Of a stretch of 64,000 nucleotides of DNA, positions 11,182 through 22,581 are shown one piece after another. The notes beneath the pieces are model-generated. The model saw only the letters and a program-made list of their open reading frames with translations. It searched no databases and was not told where the DNA came from. The translations under genes were made by a program, and so were the position numbers. The DNA lies in the NCBI GenBank assembly GCA_011053055.1, contig DRHT01000051.1:78833-142832 (forward strand), written 5' to 3'. This DNA is from Halopseudomonas sabulinigri (lineage in GTDB: Bacteria; Pseudomonadota; Gammaproteobacteria; Pseudomonadales; Pseudomonadaceae). The stretch's first letter is position 1; the number at the start of each line of letters is the position of its first letter.

Positions 11182-12621
11182 TCAGGCCGGGAATGCCGGC
11201 GGATTGACGTGAGCCATGTCTTCCAGAATCCGCACTACCTGGCAGCTGTAGCCGAACTCGTTGTCGTACCACACATAGAGAATGACGCGGTTATCGTTGC
11301 AGATAGTTGCCTCTGCATCCACTACGCCCGCGTGACGCGAACCAACGAAGTCGGACGACACCACCTCTACCGAGTTAGTGAAGTCGATCTGCTTGTGCAG
11401 GTCGGAGTGCAGCGCCATGTGACGCAAATACTCATTCACTTCGTCGCGATCAGTTGACTTTTCCAGGTTCAGATTAAGAATCGCCATCGACACGTTCGGC
11501 GTAGGAACGCGAATTGCGTTGCCGCTCAGCTTGCCTTCCAGCTCTGGCAGCGCCTTGGCAACCGCCTTGGCTGCACCGGTTTCGGTGATAACCATGTTCA
11601 ATGCGGCGCTACGACCACGACGATCACCTTTGTGGAAATTGTCGATCAGGTTTTGGTCGTTGGTGTAAGAATGCACGGTTTCAACATGACCATTGACGAT
11701 GCCGTACTTGTCATTGATGGCCTTGAGTACCGGCACAATAGCATTGGTAGTACAAGATGCAGCGGAGACAATCTTGTCTTCAGGTGTAATCGATGCATGG
11801 TTGATGCCGTGCACGATGTTCTTCAGGTCGCCTTTACCCGGTGCAGTTAGCACAACCTGGCTAGCGCCTTTGCATTGCAAATGCTGAGACAGGCCTGCCT
11901 CATCACGCCATACGCCGGTATTGTCTACGATCAGCGCATTTTCGATGCCGTAGCTGGTGTAATCGATGCTGGCCGGATCGCTAGCGTAGATAACCTGAAT
12001 CTGATTGCCGTTGGCCGTCAGCGTATTGTTCTCTTCGTCGATAGTGATGGTGCCCTGGAAGGACCCATGTACCGAATCACGACGCAGCAAGCTGGCACGT
12101 TTGGCCAGGTCATTGGGAGCGCCCTTGCGCACAACAATGGCGCGCAGACGTAAACCATCGCCGGCACCCGCTTTCTCAATCAGAATGCGAGCCAACAGAC
12201 GGCCGATGCGACCGAAACCATACAGCACCACGTCACGACCCTGACGGCGCTCGCCAGTGTGGCCGATAACGCTGCTCAGCTCATCGCGCAGAAAGGCATC
12301 CAGATCATCGTTGCCGCTTTCACGGAACTTTTGAACCAGCCGAGCAAGGTCGATGGACGCAGGCCCCAGCTCCAGATCCAATAACGCTTTGATCACCGGG
12401 AAAGTGTCGTGTACAGAGAGTTCGGTATCGTCAATCTGGCGAGCAAAACGGTGCGACTTCAACAAGCTGATAACCGAGCGATTGACCAGGCCACGCCCAT
12501 AAATGGACGTCACCACGTTATGCTCACGGTACAGACGACCGATTAGAGGAATCATGGCTTCGGCGGTCGCTTCACGATCCGTCCAGCTTTCCAGACACTG
12601 CTCGAATTGGGCTTGAGTCAC
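11182..12621 (-). CDS. Glyceraldehyde-3-phosphate dehydrogenase, long form
   Basis: This protein contains a full GAPDH: NAD-binding start YGFGRIGRLLARIL near residue 130, catalytic Cys in SAASCTTNAIVPVL, HSYTNDQNLIDN, and the C-terminal WYDNEFGYSCQVV. About 125 extra N-terminal residues precede the Rossmann fold. That extension is characteristic of the Pseudomonas PA3001-type enzyme and is not found in ordinary ~335-residue GAPDH. The best start is GTG at 12621 (MTQAQF, 479 residues), which has GGAAGG about 7 bases upstream. An earlier in-frame GTG at 12636 has no better site. It probably acts in gluconeogenic or glycolytic triose-phosphate oxidation. The role of the extension is unknown to me. 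It is divergent from mfd. Confidence 0.92.
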   Translation of the reverse strand: MTQAQFEQCLESWTDREATAEAMIPLIGRLYREHNVVTSIYGRGLVNRSVISLLKSHRFARQIDDTELSVHDTFPVIKALLDLELGPASIDLARLVQKFRESGNDDLDAFLRDELSSVIGHTGERRQGRDVVLYGFGRIGRLLARILIEKAGAGDGLRLRAIVVRKGAPNDLAKRASLLRRDSVHGSFQGTITIDEENNTLTANGNQIQVIYASDPASIDYTSYGIENALIVDNTGVWRDEAGLSQHLQCKGASQVVLTAPGKGDLKNIVHGINHASITPEDKIVSAASCTTNAIVPVLKAINDKYGIVNGHVETVHSYTNDQNLIDNFHKGDRRGRSAALNMVITETGAAKAVAKALPELEGKLSGNAIRVPTPNVSMAILNLNLEKSTDRDEVNEYLRHMALHSDLHKQIDFTNSVEVVSSDFVGSRHAGVVDAEATICNDNRVILYVWYDNEFGYSCQVVRILEDMAHVNPPAFPA

Positions 12622-12814
12622 GGCTTTACCTTCCACGGCTTGATAACTAAAGGGCGCATATTATGCTGTCCACGGCCTCTTGAGGCAATCATCAGCCCAA
12701 AATCAACCAGAGAATGAGCACAGCCGGGCTGACGGCGTTACACTTAGCCCCCTCTGAAACGGCGACGGACATACTCAACTCTGCGCCGAAAACATGACTA
12801 CATGAGCTTATTGC

Positions 12815-15800
12815 ATGCCTGTTGAAACCACCCTGTTGTCACCCCCGCTCGCCAAAGCCCCTGGAGCGAAGATGCACTGGGCTGGATTGCACGGTGCCGC
12901 ACGCGCACTGGCGATCGCCGAGGCAGCGTCTCAGCATCAAGGGCTCAGCCTGGTCATTACCACTGACACTTCAGCTGGCGACAGCCTGGAGCAGGAGCTG
13001 CGCTTCTTTTCGCCTGAGCTGCCGGTACTCAGCTTCCCCGATTGGGAAACCCTGCCCTATGATCGCTTTTCGCCACACCAGGACATAGTCTCGCAACGCC
13101 TGCGAACCCTATTTCAGCTACCGCAGGTCAGCCAGGGCATCTTGGTCGTGCCAATGACCACGCTGTTGCATCGCCTACCACCACGCAGCTTTCTTGGCGG
13201 CTCGGTACTCATGCTGGAGCTGGGCCAACGGCTGGATATTGAGCGGATGCGACTAGATCTGGACTCTGCCGGCTACCGCTACGTCGACACTGTATATGAG
13301 CATGGCGACTACGCCGTGCGCGGCGCGCTATTAGACCTTTTCCCGATGGGCAGCAAACTACCCTATCGCATTGATCTGTTTGACGAAGAAATCGAAACCC
13401 TACGTACCTTCGATCCGGAAAGCCAACGTTCAATCGACAAGGTAGAGCGCATTCACCTGCTGCCCGCCAAAGAGTTCCCGCTCGACAAATCCGCACTCAC
13501 CGGCTTTCGCGCCCGCTACCGTGAACGCTTCGAAGTGGATCATCGGCGCTGTCCTTTATATATGGATCTCACCGAAGGATTGGTGCCGCCCGGCATCGAA
13601 TATTATCTGCCGTTGTTCTTCGATGAGTTAGGTAGCCTGTTCGATTATTTACCCGAAAATACGCGTGTGTTCACCCTGCCAGGCATCGAAGCCAGCGCGG
13701 AACATTTCTGGCTCGACGTGCGCAGCCGGCATACTGAGCAAGGCGTAGATCCGACCCGCCCGCTGCTACCGCCTGGTGAGTTATTTTTACCAGTAGAAGA
13801 ATGCTTTGCCCGTATCAAGAGCTTTGCGCGCACAATTTGCCATCAGACAGAACTGCCAGACAGCGGACAAGCTGAAGACCTCGGCTGCCTGCCACCGCCC
13901 GAGCTGCCCATCGACAACAAGCTCGACAATCCTTTGCAGGCGTTGCAGAGCTTTTTGCAATCGCATAAAGGACGCACGCTGTTCGTCGCCGAAACCGCCG
14001 GCCGACGCGAGGCCTTGATCGAGTTATTGGCGCGCATTGATCAGCGCCCACAACAAGTCGACAGCTGGCTCGACTTTGTCACCTCAAACCATCCGCTAGC
14101 CTTGGCGATAGCCCCGTTGGACCAAGGATTGCTGACCCGTTCTCCAGCCGTTGCCGTCATCGCCGAAAGCCAGCTATTCGGGCAGCGCGTTATGCAACGC
14201 CGCCGCCGCGGCAAAGCCACGGATATGGGCGACGCCATTATCCGTAATCTCACCGAACTCCGCGAAGGTGCACCGGTTGTGCACATTGACCATGGTGTCG
14301 GCCGCTATCTGGGCTTAACCAACCTGACTGTCGAAGATCAGGAAACGGAGTTTTTGGTACTGGCCTACGCCGAGGAAGCCAAGCTTTACGTACCCGTAGC
14401 CAATCTACATCTGATCGCTCGCTACTCCGGCTCCGAGGATGAAAACGCACCCTTGCACCGTTTGGGCTCGGAGCAGTGGCAAAAGGCCAAACGCAAGGCC
14501 GCTGAAAAAGTTCGTGACGTCGCCGCCGAACTGCTCGACGTGTACGCCCGCCGCGCCGCCCGCGAAGGTTTCACGTTCAGCGCACCAGAGCGTGATTATC
14601 AGAGCTTTGCGGACGACTTCCCGTTCGAAGAAACGGCCGACCAGGAAGCGGCCATTGATGCAGTGCTGCAGGATATGACTAACCCACAGCCAATGGACCG
14701 ACTGGTGTGCGGTGACGTTGGCTTCGGCAAAACCGAAGTTGCCATGCGGGCAGCATTCCTCGCCGTGCACAGCGGCAAACAAGTTGCTGTTCTGGTTCCC
14801 ACTACCCTATTGGCGCAGCAGCACTACAACAGCTTCAAGGACCGCTTTGCCAACTGGCCGGTCAAAGTCGAGGTCATGTCGCGTTTTAACTCCACCAAGG
14901 AAATCAAAGCCGCGGTTGGCGAGCTGGCCGAAGGCAAGGTGGATATCATGATCGGCACCCACAAGCTGCTGCAGCAAGACGTCAAATTTCGCGACTTGGG
15001 CTTGGTGGTCATCGATGAAGAGCACCGCTTTGGCGTGCGCCAGAAAGAACAGCTGAAAACCCTGCGCAGCGAAGTGGATATATTGACGCTCACCGCGACG
15101 CCGATCCCGCGCACCTTGAACATGTCCTTCTCCGGCATGCGGGATTTATCGATCATCGCCACTCCGCCGGCACGCCGCCTGTCGGTCAAGACCTTTGTCA
15201 TGACCCAGCAGAAGCCGGTGCTCAAAGAGGCGATACTGCGCGAGCTGCTACGTGGCGGTCAGGTTTACTATCTGCACAATGAAGTACAGACCATAGAGAA
15301 GTGCGCCGCCGACCTGGCGGAGCTGGTCCCTGAAGCCCGTATCGCCGTCAGTCATGGTCAGATGCCGGAACGGGCGCTAGAACAGGTGATGCGTGACTTT
15401 TATCACCGTCGCTTCAATATTCTGGTTACCACCACCATCATTGAAACTGGTATCGACGTGCCTAGCGCCAATACCATCATCATCGAGCGCGCGGATAAAT
15501 TCGGGCTGGCCCAACTGCACCAGCTACGCGGCCGCGTTGGACGTAGCCACCATCAGGCTTACGCTTACCTGCTGACACCCGACGGCAAGAAAGTGACTCG
15601 AGACGCCGAGAAGCGCCTGGAAGCTATTGCAGCCGCACAAGATCTTGGCGCTGGTTTCACACTGGCGACCCACGATCTCGAGATTCGCGGCGCCGGCGAG
15701 CTGCTGGGCGATGGGCAAAGCGGGCAGATTCAAGCCGTTGGTTTCACGCTGTATATGGAAATGCTCGAACGCGCAGTAAAAGCCATCAAGCAAGGCAAGC

Positions 15801-16306
15801 AGCCTGACCTTGATCAACCATTGGGTGGTGGTCCTGAGATTAACCTGCGGCTAGCTGCGCTGATCCCTGACGATTACTTACCGGATGTGCACGCCCGACT
15901 GATCCTGTACAAGCGTATTGCCAACGCCAATGACGATGAAACGCTGAAAGACTTGCAGGTTGAAATGATCGATCGCTTCGGCCTGCTGCCGGAACAGGTC
16001 AAGACATTGTTCCGTGTCACGGCCCTCAAATTGCGCTGCGAACCGCTGGGCATTACCAAGATAGATGTCGGCGCAGAGCACGGGCGCTTTGAGTTCGGCG
16101 CACAAACCAATATCGACCCCATGGTATTGGTGCGCATGATTCAGGATAATCCCCAGCGTTATCGCCTTGAAGGCGCTACGATATTCCGCTTCAATGCCCC
16201 CATGGGCGGCGTAGAACTGCGCCTCAATACTGTAGAAGCATTACTCGACCGACTGGCGCAAGCGCCACAGGACACTCCCGTAAAAGGCAAAGGAAAACGC
16301 CCATGA
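12815..16306 (+). CDS. mfd: Transcription-repair coupling factor
   Basis: Mfd releases RNA polymerase stalled at DNA damage and recruits UvrA. The 1163-residue protein shows the family order: UvrB-like N-terminal module (LPVLSFPDWETLPYD at about 67–81), an RNA polymerase interacting CarD-like domain (GAPVVHIDHGVGRYLGL at about 482–498), a RecG-type helicase with Walker A GDVGFGKTE near 633 and box II DEEHRFG near 733, the ETGIDVP motif VI region, and a C-terminal regulatory domain. It is divergent from the GAPDH gene. Its stop overlaps the next start (ATGA), coupling it to the CsiV-family gene. Confidence 0.98.
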   Translation: MPVETTLLSPPLAKAPGAKMHWAGLHGAARALAIAEAASQHQGLSLVITTDTSAGDSLEQELRFFSPELPVLSFPDWETLPYDRFSPHQDIVSQRLRTLFQLPQVSQGILVVPMTTLLHRLPPRSFLGGSVLMLELGQRLDIERMRLDLDSAGYRYVDTVYEHGDYAVRGALLDLFPMGSKLPYRIDLFDEEIETLRTFDPESQRSIDKVERIHLLPAKEFPLDKSALTGFRARYRERFEVDHRRCPLYMDLTEGLVPPGIEYYLPLFFDELGSLFDYLPENTRVFTLPGIEASAEHFWLDVRSRHTEQGVDPTRPLLPPGELFLPVEECFARIKSFARTICHQTELPDSGQAEDLGCLPPPELPIDNKLDNPLQALQSFLQSHKGRTLFVAETAGRREALIELLARIDQRPQQVDSWLDFVTSNHPLALAIAPLDQGLLTRSPAVAVIAESQLFGQRVMQRRRRGKATDMGDAIIRNLTELREGAPVVHIDHGVGRYLGLTNLTVEDQETEFLVLAYAEEAKLYVPVANLHLIARYSGSEDENAPLHRLGSEQWQKAKRKAAEKVRDVAAELLDVYARRAAREGFTFSAPERDYQSFADDFPFEETADQEAAIDAVLQDMTNPQPMDRLVCGDVGFGKTEVAMRAAFLAVHSGKQVAVLVPTTLLAQQHYNSFKDRFANWPVKVEVMSRFNSTKEIKAAVGELAEGKVDIMIGTHKLLQQDVKFRDLGLVVIDEEHRFGVRQKEQLKTLRSEVDILTLTATPIPRTLNMSFSGMRDLSIIATPPARRLSVKTFVMTQQKPVLKEAILRELLRGGQVYYLHNEVQTIEKCAADLAELVPEARIAVSHGQMPERALEQVMRDFYHRRFNILVTTTIIETGIDVPSANTIIIERADKFGLAQLHQLRGRVGRSHHQAYAYLLTPDGKKVTRDAEKRLEAIAAAQDLGAGFTLATHDLEIRGAGELLGDGQSGQIQAVGFTLYMEMLERAVKAIKQGKQPDLDQPLGGGPEINLRLAALIPDDYLPDVHARLILYKRIANANDDETLKDLQVEMIDRFGLLPEQVKTLFRVTALKLRCEPLGITKIDVGAEHGRFEFGAQTNIDPMVLVRMIQDNPQRYRLEGATIFRFNAPMGGVELRLNTVEALLDRLAQAPQDTPVKGKGKRP

Positions 16307-16869
16307 AGCATTTGTGCAAAAAGCTCGGCCTGGTACTGCTGGCCTCACTCGCAAGCACTCTGGCACTAGCGCAGTCAGCCGATGAGTATTTGGTAGAAGT
16401 GGTATTTTTTGGTCAGCCATCAGCGCCTATTGTAGCCGGCACACCACCCGATCTGGATTGGGCCAACAACGCCATCAAGCTTGATGAGACTACACGCAGC
16501 GACGTGCGCGCCATTGATCCAACCCGCTTCCAGCTGGACCAGGATGCGCGCAAGCTTGAGCAAAAGGGTTACCAGATCTATCTGCATCAAGCCTGGTCAC
16601 AGCCGCTGGATAACAATTTGGACGTAGCCCTGAGCAAGGGACAAGCCGATAACGGCATTTTCCCCGTTCAAGGCCTGGTCAACCTGAGCCAAGATAAACT
16701 GATGGAGATCGCCGTGTCGTTCTGGCGTAACCGTAGTGCCAGCGAAGTACAAATGAGTGGCGCATCAATAGTGTCGGAAAACCTGCATCAACGGCGCGCG
16801 CTGCGTTTGAACGAAACCCATTACCTGGATCATCAGAGTCTCGGGATGTTGGTACGCGTCAGCCGCTGA
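16303..16869 (+). CDS. CsiV-family periplasmic protein
   Basis: This 188-residue protein has a signal peptide (LGLVLLASLASTLALAQS, cleavage about 24) and the start of the mature domain YLVEVVFFGQ. That pattern is typical of the CsiV family, whose characterised Shewanella/Vibrio members interact with peptidoglycan-related or stress-response functions. A further family-like stretch is ALRLNETHYLDHQSLGMLV at the end. It overlaps mfd by 4 nt, an arrangement conserved in Pseudomonas (PA3003 from memory). The role here is inferred only from family membership. Confidence 0.75.
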   Translation: MKHLCKKLGLVLLASLASTLALAQSADEYLVEVVFFGQPSAPIVAGTPPDLDWANNAIKLDETTRSDVRAIDPTRFQLDQDARKLEQKGYQIYLHQAWSQPLDNNLDVALSKGQADNGIFPVQGLVNLSQDKLMEIAVSFWRNRSASEVQMSGASIVSENLHQRRALRLNETHYLDHQSLGMLVRVSR

Positions 16870-16884
16870 ACTGTCGGTACTGGC

Positions 16885-16909
16885 GGCCAGCACGGGAAAG
16901 GTGTTGGCC
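16885..16909. terminator. Hairpin between csiV-like gene and phosphorylase gene
   Basis: Arms GGCCAGCAC and GTGTTGGCC (one G·U pair) enclose a 7-base loop between two convergent genes 49 bp apart. There is no T-run, so it is only a possible terminator. Confidence 0.4.
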
Positions 16910-16918
16910 CCACCAGCG

Positions 16919-18815
<1,897 letters not shown>

Positions 18816-18819
<4 letters not shown>

Positions 18820-19820
18820 ACCAGGCCCAACTCTCTGAGTAATGAGTAATGCACGCCCCAATCAGAGCTTGCTTTGTAATCGATAGATACCGTGCGCCGC
18901 GCCAGCATGCGCGCTATGTTAGCCGGCGCCTGCAGACCCAACTGCTGCGCATGCACAAGGCCCTCTTCTGCAGCGGCTCGATCATTGCAAATTAACAGCA
19001 TGTCGCAGCCGGCGGCGACGGCAGCGTCGATACGCTCAGGAATACCCCCTACGGCATGCGCGCCGGCCATAGTCAGGTCATCGCTGAATATGACGCCGGT
19101 GAAGCCCAGCTCCTCGCGCAGAATAGTCTGCAGCCAGTAACGAGAAAACCCGGCCGGTAATGAATCAACCTGCGAATACACCACGTGCGCCGGCATGATG
19201 CCCCCCAACTGGTTGGCGAGCAGCGCAAAGGGCTTGAGATCGAGCTCACGAATCTGCGCTTCGCTGCGCTCGTCTACCGGGAGCGCAAAATGCGAGTCCG
19301 CTTCAGCCCAGCCGTGGCCCGGGAAGTGTTTTCCGGTAGCCGCCATACCCGCCTGATTCAGACCGTCGATATAAGCGCTGGCGAGAAAACTGACTTGCTC
19401 CGGATTGGCACCCAGAGAACGGTTGCCAATGACTTTGCTGCGTCCATGCTCCAAATCCAATACCGGCGCAAAACTGATATCAATACCGCAGGCCAACATC
19501 TCAGTCGCCATCAACCAAGCTGCGGCACGCGCAGCGGCCGCAGCCTGATCACCGCCCTTTTTTGCGATATCTGCCAACGCGGGCAAACGATGCACCCCTC
19601 GGCGCAGGCGCTGCACACGCCCTCCCTCTTGGTCGATAGCGATCAGCATATCGGGGCGAATAGCTCGAATGGAGGTCACTAATTCACGCACTTGTGCGGG
19701 GGACTCCGTATTACGAGCGAACAGAATCATGCCACCCACTTCGGGCTGGCGCAGCAGCTGCCGATCTTCGGACTCCAGCCATAGGCCGGGTAGATCCAGC
19801 ATCAACGAACCTTGTTTCAA
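18816..19820 (-). CDS. nagZ: Beta-N-acetylhexosaminidase (peptidoglycan recycling)
   Basis: NagZ is a cytoplasmic glycoside hydrolase family 3 enzyme. It removes GlcNAc from imported anhydro-muropeptides, a step that also shapes AmpC induction. The protein of about 334 residues has the family's DQEGGRVQRL, the mobile catalytic loop KHFPGHGWAEADSHFALP (with the acid/base Asp-His pair), and nucleophile Asp in GVIFSDDLTMAGAH. TTG at 19820 is preferred as start because AGGAG lies 8 bases before it and it yields the MKQGSLMLD N-terminus seen in relatives. An ATG at 19802 with AAGG is the alternative. It heads a coupled run with the MscS and phosphorylase genes. Confidence 0.95.
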
Positions 19821-19857
19821 GCAACTATCTCCTGACAAAAGGACACGCAGCGCCTGT

Positions 19858-20346
19858 TTAGGCGGCGTCTATCTGAACAGTACAACCGACCGGCGTACTA
19901 TCGAACAGTTCCAGTATGTCTGCATTGCGCAGGCGAATGCAGCCGTGGGACAAAGGTTCGCCCATCGGCTGGTCATCGCCAGTGCCGTGCAGATAAATGT
20001 AGCGACGCTGTGAGTCAACCTGTCCGCCGCGATTAAAGCCCGGCGAATTGCCACACAGCCATAGAATGCGAGTCAGTATCCAATCGCGCTCTGGGTGGGT
20101 TGCAGCCAGCGAGGGCGTCCATACCTCACCCGTCGGGCGCCGGCCAATATATACCGAGCCCAAAGGTTGCCCATCACCAATACGCGCACGCACGCGGTGC
20201 TCACCGCGCGGCGTGCAACCAGAACCCGAGCGCTCGCCCAGACCGTTCAGTGCTGTTGAAATAGGAAAGCGACACACAACACTCCCGCCGCAAAACCCGG
20301 TGAGCTGCTGCGCTGCAATAGATATGTGAATATGATCCAACTGCAT
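19858..20346 (-). CDS. YkuD-family L,D-transpeptidase without signal peptide
   Basis: This 162-residue protein is a YkuD catalytic domain with the His and Cys of the active site in HGTGDDQPMGEPLSHGCIRL near the C-terminus. Family members make 3-3 peptidoglycan crosslinks or attach lipoproteins to peptidoglycan. The start chosen is ATG 20346 (GGAG 6 bases upstream); the upstream extension to 20388 lacks a site. The N-terminus (MQLDHIHISIAA) has no signal peptide, which is odd for a cell-wall enzyme but common, as I recall, for this Pseudomonas subgroup. It lies 37 bp upstream of nagZ, so a role in wall metabolism is likely, but the location and substrate are unclear. Confidence 0.87.
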   Translation of the reverse strand: MQLDHIHISIAAQQLTGFCGGSVVCRFPISTALNGLGERSGSGCTPRGEHRVRARIGDGQPLGSVYIGRRPTGEVWTPSLAATHPERDWILTRILWLCGNSPGFNRGGQVDSQRRYIYLHGTGDDQPMGEPLSHGCIRLRNADILELFDSTPVGCTVQIDAA

Positions 20347-20435
20347 GGTCGTCTCCGTTACCAACGCATACGATAACGGATCAGCCACGTATAGGTAAGG
20401 GCGAGGAAGCTAAACTATGCCAGCGCTAGGCGCCG

Positions 20436-21119
20436 CTAAGATGAGGCTACTTCGGCAGCTGCTGCCGCGACCGGCTTAACCGGCAGGCTATCGGCGCGCA
20501 TGCCAGCTGCAAGAAATGGCACCATCAGGCGTAGCACTTCATCAACCGCGCGATGTTCCGCGAACTCAGCCTCAGCAATGGCGCGCAACGCTTTCATGCT
20601 GGACATGGTAAAGGCTGCACTACCCAACATGAAATGCACTCGCCAAAACAACTCCGCTGGCGGGATGCTCGGTACGGCGCTAACCACCAGCGCCATGTAG
20701 CGCTGAAACACCTTGCCATACACTTCGGCGAGGTACTTACGCAGATGCCCCTGACTCTGACTAAATGCCAAGCCCAGTAAGCGCATAAAGGTAGAAAGAT
20801 CATTACCACTACGCGGCTTAACCGTCAGGGCCTGATCGACCAGCATCTCAAGCAAACCTTCCAAGCTCAGCTGACGCAGGTCTCCGCGTTGCTCATGCTG
20901 GTCCAACTCGCGCTCGAGGCTGCTAACGAAAGGATCGAGAAAACGCACGAAGACAGCTTGAATCAGCGATTTTTTTGAACCGAAGTGATAATTCACTGCC
21001 GCCAGGTTCACACCGGCTTTACTGGTGATCAAGCGCAGTGAAGTTTCAGCAAAGCCTTTTTCTGCAAACAGCTGCTCTGCTGCATCCAATATGCGTTTAA
21101 CGGTATCAGACTGCGCCAT
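20436..21119 (-). CDS. psrA: TetR-family regulator PsrA
   Basis: PsrA senses long-chain fatty acyl ligands. In Pseudomonas it represses beta-oxidation genes and itself and activates rpoS. The protein (227 residues from ATG 21119, preceded by GGGAG) has the TetR helix-turn-helix (AEKGFAETSLRLITSKAG, then VNYHFGSKKSLI) and a helical ligand-binding C-terminal domain. A longer reading from 21152 would run through the operator and is unlikely. Next to lexA, with a double operator on its promoter and fadBA nearby, the assignment as PsrA is strong. The Ala-rich C-terminal tail is variable. Confidence 0.94.
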   Translation of the reverse strand: MAQSDTVKRILDAAEQLFAEKGFAETSLRLITSKAGVNLAAVNYHFGSKKSLIQAVFVRFLDPFVSSLERELDQHEQRGDLRQLSLEGLLEMLVDQALTVKPRSGNDLSTFMRLLGLAFSQSQGHLRKYLAEVYGKVFQRYMALVVSAVPSIPPAELFWRVHFMLGSAAFTMSSMKALRAIAEAEFAEHRAVDEVLRLMVPFLAAGMRADSLPVKPVAAAAAEVASS

Positions 21120-21136
21120 GCGGGGCTCCCAAGGTA

Positions 21137-21163
21137 CAAACATTTGTTTCAAACATACGTTTA
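21137..21163. promoter_or_regulatory. Tandem PsrA operator
   Basis: Two overlapping copies of the PsrA consensus (C/G)AAAC–N4–GTTT(G/C) occur: CAAAC-ATTT-GTTTC at 21137–21150 and CAAAC-ATAC-GTTTA at 21150–21163. The second covers the inferred psrA –10 and the first the likely transcription start, so autorepression is expected. Binding itself is inferred. Confidence 0.8.
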
Positions 21164-21181
21164 AAACAAATCAACTGTCAA
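21152..21181 (-). promoter_or_regulatory. psrA: psrA sigma70-type promoter
   Basis: On the minus strand a perfect –35 TTGACA (21181–21176) is followed after 18 bp by TATGTT (21157–21152) as –10. The predicted leader is about 25 nt. The –10 lies within the second operator copy. Confidence 0.65.
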
Positions 21182-21258
21182 CCCTGTATAAAGCTACTGA
21201 ACTGTCGCACTAATTATTCCCCGCGCCAAGCGCGACAGCGTGTTTACAAAATCAGCGC

Positions 21259-21291
21259 TTGCCCAAGCAGAACAACTGTATATAATCACAG
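21259..21291 (+). promoter_or_regulatory. lexA: lexA promoter with SOS (LexA) box
   Basis: A LexA box of CTG-N10-CAG form (CTGTATATAATCACAG, 21276–21291) contains a perfect –10 TATAAT (21281–21286). A –35-like TTGCCC (21259–21264) is 16 bp upstream. LexA bound here would block its own promoter and, through cotranscription, sulA. Confidence 0.88.
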
Positions 21292-21320
21292 CTACTGGAT
21301 AAAAAAACAGGCTCAACTCC

Positions 21321-21929
21321 ATGCAGAAGCTTACCGCACGACAACAGCAGGTACTGGCCTTCATCAAGGAATACATGGATGGCAATGGCTACCCACCTAC
21401 CCGCGTAGACATCGCTAAAACCCTGGGCTTCAAATCACCCAACGCCGCTGAAGACCATTTACGCGCTTTGGCCCGCAAGGGTGCAATTGAGATGATCCCT
21501 GGCGCGTCTCGCGGTATTCGCTTGCCGGAATCCGAGACCGAGGCCAGTGACGACCGCTTGCCCGTGATCGGCCGAGTTGCCGCTGGTGCTCCCCTGCTGG
21601 CTCTGGAAAATATCGAAGACCATTGCCACATCGATCCTAGCTTCTTCCATCCTCGCGCCGATTATTTGCTGCGCGTACAGGGCGAAAGCATGAAGGGCAT
21701 TGGCATCATGGATGGAGACCTGCTGGCCGTTCACCGTACCAGCGAGGCACGCAATGGCCAGGTAGTGGTAGCGCGCATCGGCGATGAAGTCACCGTCAAA
21801 CGCTTCCAGAAGCAAGGCCGCAAAGTGTCCTTGATTGCAGAGAACCCCGAATTTCAGCCGATTGAAATCAATCTGGCAGAACAGGAACTTACCATTGAAG
21901 GTTTGAGCGTCGGTGTAATCCGCCGCTGA
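21321..21929 (+). CDS. lexA: LexA repressor
   Basis: LexA is the SOS repressor, inactivated by RecA-stimulated self-cleavage. The 202-residue protein has the winged helix-turn-helix DNA-binding domain (about 1–68, with [20 protein letters not shown]), the cleavage site A88–G89 in RVAAGAP, and the Ser/Lys dyad S123 (GESM) and K160 (VTVKRF). All catalytic residues are present. The SOS box 30 bp upstream supports autoregulation, and sulA follows after 10 bp. Confidence 0.98.
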   Translation: MQKLTARQQQVLAFIKEYMDGNGYPPTRVDIAKTLGFKSPNAAEDHLRALARKGAIEMIPGASRGIRLPESETEASDDRLPVIGRVAAGAPLLALENIEDHCHIDPSFFHPRADYLLRVQGESMKGIGIMDGDLLAVHRTSEARNGQVVVARIGDEVTVKRFQKQGRKVSLIAENPEFQPIEINLAEQELTIEGLSVGVIRR

Positions 21930-21939
21930 GGAGCTGAGA

Positions 21940-22446
21940 ATGCAGTACGCCCGCCTTGATCAACAGACGCTGACCCAAGCTGACCTGTTTCATAACGCCT
22001 TGATGGCATCGCGTATGGAACACAGCCAATTTGCTCGCCCACGTGCCAAGCAGCAAACGCCACTGCCCTCGCAGGAGGAACAGGAATACGGCTATAGCGA
22101 AATCAGCTTACAAGGCGCTGCACGTCAATGTTTACAATGGCTTGCTCCCGTACTGCGCGACCTGAGCAATAGCGCTGCCCCTCGCTGGCTTACCCTGATT
22201 GATCCGCCAGCCAGCCTGAGCAATCAATGGTTACGCAATGCCGACCTGGATGCGGCGCGCATCATGATAGTTCGTTCCAAACCCGGCATGGACCCGACCA
22301 CACTGTGCTGCGACCTACTTAAGCTCGGCGGTAGCCATACCGTTGTCAGCTGGTTGTGCCCCGATAGCAGCAGCAAGCCACGCCTTGAACGCGCGGCACA
22401 AGCCGGGCTCTGCCGCAGTCTCAACATCCGCTTGCAAGCTGCCTGA
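21940..22446 (+). CDS. sulA: SulA-like cell division inhibitor
   Basis: SulA blocks FtsZ polymerisation during the SOS response. The 168-residue protein lies 10 bp after lexA, the standard Pseudomonas arrangement. Its central part (WLTLIDPPASLSNQWLRNADLD and ARIMIVRSK) resembles the RecA-like fold of the SulA/ImuA group. Similarity to E. coli SulA is limited, so the name rests on fold-like features and context. A strong terminator follows. Confidence 0.85.
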   Translation: MQYARLDQQTLTQADLFHNALMASRMEHSQFARPRAKQQTPLPSQEEQEYGYSEISLQGAARQCLQWLAPVLRDLSNSAAPRWLTLIDPPASLSNQWLRNADLDAARIMIVRSKPGMDPTTLCCDLLKLGGSHTVVSWLCPDSSSKPRLERAAQAGLCRSLNIRLQAA

Positions 22447-22467
22447 GCAAAAAGCAGAAAGCAGAAA

Positions 22468-22505
22468 GCAAAAAAGGCCGCAGGTAACACCTGCGGCCTT
22501 TTTTC
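22468..22505. terminator. Terminator after lexA–sulA
   Basis: The stem GGCCGCAGGT / ACCTGCGGCC is flanked by A6 and T6 runs. It works in both directions between sulA and the convergent unknown gene. A short AGCAGAA-type tandem repeat (about 22447–22470) precedes it. Confidence 0.92.
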
Positions 22506-22581
22506 TAATTCGTTGCTAGCCAGTTTTTCTTGGCTTTGCCACATTCATCAACACGGTATAGCGCTGCAAAGCTCTTATCGC

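Noticed and set aside
22447..22470. Short AGCAGAA tandem repeat as a possible array
   Set aside because: Only about two to three imperfect 7-base units; no spacer pattern and too short for CRISPR or a functional array.
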